Assembly: GCA_964460185.1 (NCBI GenBank)
Contig: CAYWTM010000128.1
Location: 1-8,740 of the forward strand
Length of the DNA: 8,740 bases
Reading direction: 5' to 3'
Source: JAVJPJ01 sp040217295
GTDB lineage: Bacteria; Pseudomonadota; Alphaproteobacteria; Rhodobacterales; Rhodobacteraceae
The translations under genes were made by a program, and so were the position numbers. Positions 6,917 to 8,740 of this stretch are shown here, piece after piece (position 1 is the first letter of the stretch; each line of letters starts with the position of its first letter). Below the pieces are notes generated by a model, which was not told the origin of the DNA, did no database searches, and saw nothing but the letters and a program-made list of their open reading frames with translations.

Positions 6917-7002
6917 GCAATCGGTACGTGATTGTGGCCATCGCGCCCCTTTGGGGTCTCTTGCCGCCCGCTGCGGGCCGTGGTTTTGTCGCGTCAACCG
7001 AC

Positions 7003-7008
7003 AGGAGG
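7003..7008 (+). promoter_or_regulatory. Shine-Dalgarno site deciding the ribE start
   Basis: AGGAGG lies 10 nt before ATG 7019. It selects the MFTGIV start over the 29-codon upstream extension that is open to 6932 in the same frame. Confidence 0.75.
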
Positions 7009-7018
7009 GATTGGGGCC

Positions 7019-7609
7019 ATGTTCACCGGGATCGTGACCGATATGGGCGAAGTGCGGAAGCTGGAGCAGAAGGGCGATCTGAAGGCGCGGATCGGCACCG
7101 GCTATGACACGGGCACAATCGAGATCGGCGCTTCGATCGCCTGTGACGGGGTGTGCCTGACAGTCACGGCGCTGGGCCCCGATTGGTTCGACGTGGATAT
7201 TTCGGGTGAGACCGTGTCCAAGACCAACCTGTCCGGCTGGACCGAAGGGGCGCGGCTGAACCTGGAACGCGCCCTGCGCGTGGGCGACGAATTGGGCGGG
7301 CATATCGTGTCGGGCCATGTGGACGGCGTGGCCGAAGTCATCGCGATGGCGAATGAAGGCGATTCAACGCGTCTGACATTCCGGGCCCCGGACGCGCTTG
7401 CCCGGTTCATTGCGCCCAAGGGTTCGGTTGCCCTGAACGGCACCTCGCTGACGGTGAACGAGGTGGACGGTGCGACCTTTGGCGTGAACCTGATCCCCCA
7501 TACGAAGACGGTGACCAATTGGGGCCAGGTGGCCGTGGGCGACAAGGTGAACCTCGAGATCGACACCATGGCGCGCTATGTCGCGCGGTTGCAGGACTGG
7601 TCCAGGTGA
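7019..7609 (+). CDS. ribE: Riboflavin synthase alpha chain
   Basis: A 196-residue protein that dismutates two molecules of 6,7-dimethyl-8-ribityllumazine to riboflavin in the cytosol. It begins with the hallmark MFTGIV and has the two tandem lumazine-binding domains: about 1-96 with CDGVCLTV (42-49), and about 97-190 with SGHVDG (98-103), LNGTSLTV (139-146) and NLIPHT (157-162). The C-terminal oligomerisation segment NLEIDTMARYVARL (178-191) is present. All family landmarks are intact. It is divergent from kpsS and therefore has its own promoter in 6838-7018. I looked for an FMN riboswitch in the leader and did not find its conserved blocks. It is followed by a 175-bp repeat-rich gap. The symbol ribE is used for riboflavin synthase here; some annotations call it ribC. 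Confidence 0.97.
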   Translation: MFTGIVTDMGEVRKLEQKGDLKARIGTGYDTGTIEIGASIACDGVCLTVTALGPDWFDVDISGETVSKTNLSGWTEGARLNLERALRVGDELGGHIVSGHVDGVAEVIAMANEGDSTRLTFRAPDALARFIAPKGSVALNGTSLTVNEVDGATFGVNLIPHTKTVTNWGQVAVGDKVNLEIDTMARYVARLQDWSR

Positions 7610-7638
7610 AGGTGGAAGCGCCCACCGCGCGCCCCTGC

Positions 7639-7652
7639 GGGGCCTTTGGCGG
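7639..7652 (+). repeat. Intergenic repeat unit 1 (GGGGCCTTTGGCGG)
   Basis: First of three copies of a 14-bp motif in the ribE downstream gap. Its first five bases (7639-7643) are the right arm of a perfect GCCCC/GGGGC hairpin with a 3-nt loop (7631-7643). Together with the preceding TGC it forms a 17-bp exact repeat (7636-7652) shared with 7695-7711. Confidence 0.6.
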
Positions 7653-7697
7653 GCGCTCGCCGGGCAAGCCGGCGGGAGTGGGTGGCCAGGGCCGTGC

Positions 7698-7711
7698 GGG
7701 GCCTTTGGCGG
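7698..7711 (+). repeat. Intergenic repeat unit 2 (GGGGCCTTTGGCGG)
   Basis: Second copy, identical to unit 1 and 59 bp downstream of it. The identity runs over 17 bp, 7695-7711. Confidence 0.6.
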
Positions 7712-7731
7712 CTGTTTCGGCTTCGGGGCCC

Positions 7732-7745
7732 GGAGCCTCCGGCGG
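7732..7745 (+). repeat. Intergenic repeat unit 3, diverged (GGAGCCTCCGGCGG)
   Basis: Third copy with three differences from units 1 and 2. It is part of two overlapping hairpins, GGCTTCG/CGGAGCC (7719-7737) and CCGGA/TCCGG (7730-7742), which cannot both form. The unit and the bases that follow (about 7732-7775) resemble a GCCTCCGGCGG element that I recall as common between genes in Rhodobacteraceae. Confidence 0.5.
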
Positions 7746-7784
7746 CCATGTTTTCGGGATAAAGATGTGGGAGGGCGATCCTGG

Positions 7785-8009
7785 ATGGCAGATGTCGTGA
7801 TGGCGTCCATCGAAGATGCCGGCGGGCAGCGCTGCGTCGACCTGATCCGTCGCGATGCGGGGGACTGGGCCTGGGTGGAATGCCGACGCGATCCCGAGGA
7901 CGGGCATGGCTGGCGGCGATTGGGGGACCCGGTCGCGGGGTTTGCCCACATGGAGGCGGCGCGGGCCGCAGCCGGGGTCGTGGGCTGGATCACGGAGGCC
8001 GGTGAGTGA
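7785..8009 (+). CDS. Small hypothetical protein, ribE-ribB interval
   Basis: Not recognised. From ATG 7785 it codes for 74 residues, acidic and fairly tryptophan-rich (five Trp), with no signal peptide or membrane segment. The pattern of a short strand-like start (MADVVMASIED), CVDLIRRDAGDWAWVECRRD and a helical alanine-rich end suggests a small folded cytosolic alpha/beta protein. GGGAGGG (7769-7775), 9 nt upstream, supports this start. The frame is open back to 7578, but that part runs through the hairpin repeats and reads as low-complexity glycine/arginine. Its stop overlaps the next gene's GTG start by 4 bp, so the two are very probably translated together. Position between ribE and ribB on the same strand suggests co-expression with riboflavin synthesis, but no function can be assigned. 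Overlap with a good gene start and normal composition argue that it is real. Confidence 0.65.
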   Translation: MADVVMASIEDAGGQRCVDLIRRDAGDWAWVECRRDPEDGHGWRRLGDPVAGFAHMEAARAAAGVVGWITEAGE

Positions 8010-8578
8010 GCGGGATCGGACATAACAGGGGCCCCAGCCTGGAGGCCGGGTTCGGGTTTCGCAAACTGGCCTGGACCAGGGCGCGGGCGGAGCTTTTGCC
8101 GGCACTGCCGTTGGAAATCGTGCGTGTTCGCGTGGCACGGGCAAAGCGGCTGGGCCTTCCCTACAAGACATATGCCACGATCCGCGCAAGCGCGGGCCAG
8201 GATATCGTGGCCTTCCTGTTTTCGGGCAATGCGCTGGACTTGCGGCCGGGGGAAGTGCGGTTGAGCGGGCCGGTGGCAGATCGGGTGATGAAACTGGACG
8301 GAGCGGCCGCGCGCCTTGGCGCGATTTATGCGCCGGCGCGTGCCGAGGCGGTTCTTGCTGCCAATCCGGGGGCCTTGGATGCGACGGATGTGGCCCCGGC
8401 CTTCACGCTGCCATGGGGGCGGATCCGGGCCGATCTGAGGGGCATGATCCGACGCGAGGGTCTGCCGCCCGACGGGGTCGTACTGGTGTCGGCCACCGCC
8501 ATCGAGCGGGGCTGGTGCGGCACGGCCGGTCTGGCGGGGGTGGTCGACCGGGACCTGTTCTTTGGCGCACAGGGCTGA
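8006..8578 (+). CDS. Hypothetical protein with N-terminal GIGHN-GP motif
   Basis: A 190-residue protein of unknown function. It starts at GTG 8006, supported by GGAGG (7994-7998) at 7-nt spacing, and overlaps the preceding gene in a GTGA junction. The N-terminus MSGIGHNRGPSLE is a short motif that I recall on many otherwise unrelated alphaproteobacterial hypothetical proteins. The rest appears mainly helical. A basic segment, WTRARAELLPALPLEIVRVR (about 23-42), is followed by LGLPYKTYATIRASAGQDI (49-67) and AFLFSGNAL (69-77), then a variable alanine-rich middle, and a C-terminal part with GVVLVSATAIERGWCG (157-172) ending in DRDLFFG. There is no signal peptide or clear membrane helix. The many Arg residues near the N-terminus could suit nucleic-acid contact, but this is speculation. 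It lies 74 bp before ribB and is probably in the ribE-ribB transcription unit. Confidence 0.8.
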   Translation: MSGIGHNRGPSLEAGFGFRKLAWTRARAELLPALPLEIVRVRVARAKRLGLPYKTYATIRASAGQDIVAFLFSGNALDLRPGEVRLSGPVADRVMKLDGAAARLGAIYAPARAEAVLAANPGALDATDVAPAFTLPWGRIRADLRGMIRREGLPPDGVVLVSATAIERGWCGTAGLAGVVDRDLFFGAQG

Positions 8579-8652
8579 CGCGGTGGTGCGACCCTAGCCA
8601 GCGCCTTCGGTATGGACTATCTGCCGGGGCAGGCGGTGGAAAAAGGATGGCC

Positions 8653-8740
8653 ATGACACAAGCGTTTGAGACACCGGGTCCCGTGGAACGGGAATGGGGT
8701 GATGCGATTTCCCCGATCGAGGAGATCATCGAGGATGCCC
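8653..8740 (+). CDS. ribB: 3,4-dihydroxy-2-butanone 4-phosphate synthase, 5' end only
   Basis: Only the first 29 codons are in the window. The segment DAISPIEEIIEDA matches the N-terminal start of RibB, where a phrase such as ISxIEEIIEDA precedes the metal- and substrate-binding loop of the enzyme. RibB makes the four-carbon precursor of the lumazine ring from ribulose 5-phosphate, which fits the ribD/ribE setting. ATG 8653 follows an AAAGGA-like site at 5 nt; an in-frame ATG at 8647 would add two residues. Whether the protein is a RibB alone or a RibBA fusion carrying a GTP cyclohydrolase II domain cannot be told from this window. No FMN riboswitch was seen in the 74-bp gap before it, which holds only a small CTGC/GCAG hairpin (8621-8632). 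Confidence 0.85.
   Translation, partial: MTQAFETPGPVEREWGDAISPIEEIIEDA

Noticed and set aside
6838..7018. FMN riboswitch or ops/JUMPstart element upstream of ribE or kpsS
   Set aside because: The conserved FMN riboswitch blocks and the GGCGGTAG ops core are absent on both strands. The same holds for the ribB leader at 8579-8652.
5215..7107. A 630-codon plus-strand open frame spanning kpsS antisense and entering the ribE start
   Set aside because: It is a shadow frame. It crosses the OPX gene, the AT-rich spacer, kpsS and part of ribE, all of which are better explained by real genes.
8612..8656. A 14-codon leader frame whose TGA overlaps the ribB ATG
   Set aside because: The ATGA overlap looks like coupling, but the frame has no ribosome binding site and no regulatory residue pattern, so it is likely chance.

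Overview
The window looks like chromosome of a high-GC alphaproteobacterium, most likely in the Rhodobacteraceae (Roseobacter/Rhodobacter group). The protein sequences of NrdR, RibD, RibE and the start of RibB fit that family. So do the nrdR-ribD gene order, the GC-rich hairpin-forming intergenic DNA and the small hypothetical protein beginning MSGIGHNRGP. G+C is high throughout (about two thirds by eye), except for one AT-rich spacer at about 5479-5547.

Layout. (1) 40-2201, plus strand: a YjbQ-family protein, then nrdR (regulator of ribonucleotide reductase genes) and ribD (riboflavin deaminase/reductase), with nrdR and ribD 3 bp apart. A perfect DnaA-box consensus lies in the short gap before nrdR. 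(2) 2265-6837, minus strand: a three-gene surface-polysaccharide cassette transcribed kpsS, OPX lipoprotein, kpsC. KpsS and KpsC are the Kdo transferases that build the poly-Kdo linker on a lipid anchor for ABC-transporter-dependent capsules. The OPX lipoprotein is the outer-membrane export component. No ABC transporter (KpsM/KpsT), KpsE-type co-polymerase or capsule-specific glycosyltransferase is present, so those must be encoded elsewhere. (3) 7019-8740, plus strand: the riboflavin cluster resumes with ribE, a repeat-rich 175-bp gap, two overlapping genes of unknown function (75 aa including start context, and 190 aa), and the first 29 codons of ribB.

How it works together. RibD, RibE and RibB are three steps of riboflavin synthesis, and ribH and perhaps nusB would be expected just past the right edge. 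The capsule cassette splits this cluster: it converges on ribD at one end and diverges from ribE at the other, so it must have its own promoter in the 181-bp gap 6838-7018. The AT-rich 82-bp gap in front of the OPX gene may hold a second control point.

I found no CRISPR array, tRNA, rRNA, insertion sequence, phage gene, FMN riboswitch or recognisable defence system. The items most worth a second look are the capsule cassette inside the riboflavin cluster, the DnaA box before nrdR, the AT-rich phased A-tract spacer, the repeat block after ribE, and the two unknown genes before ribB.
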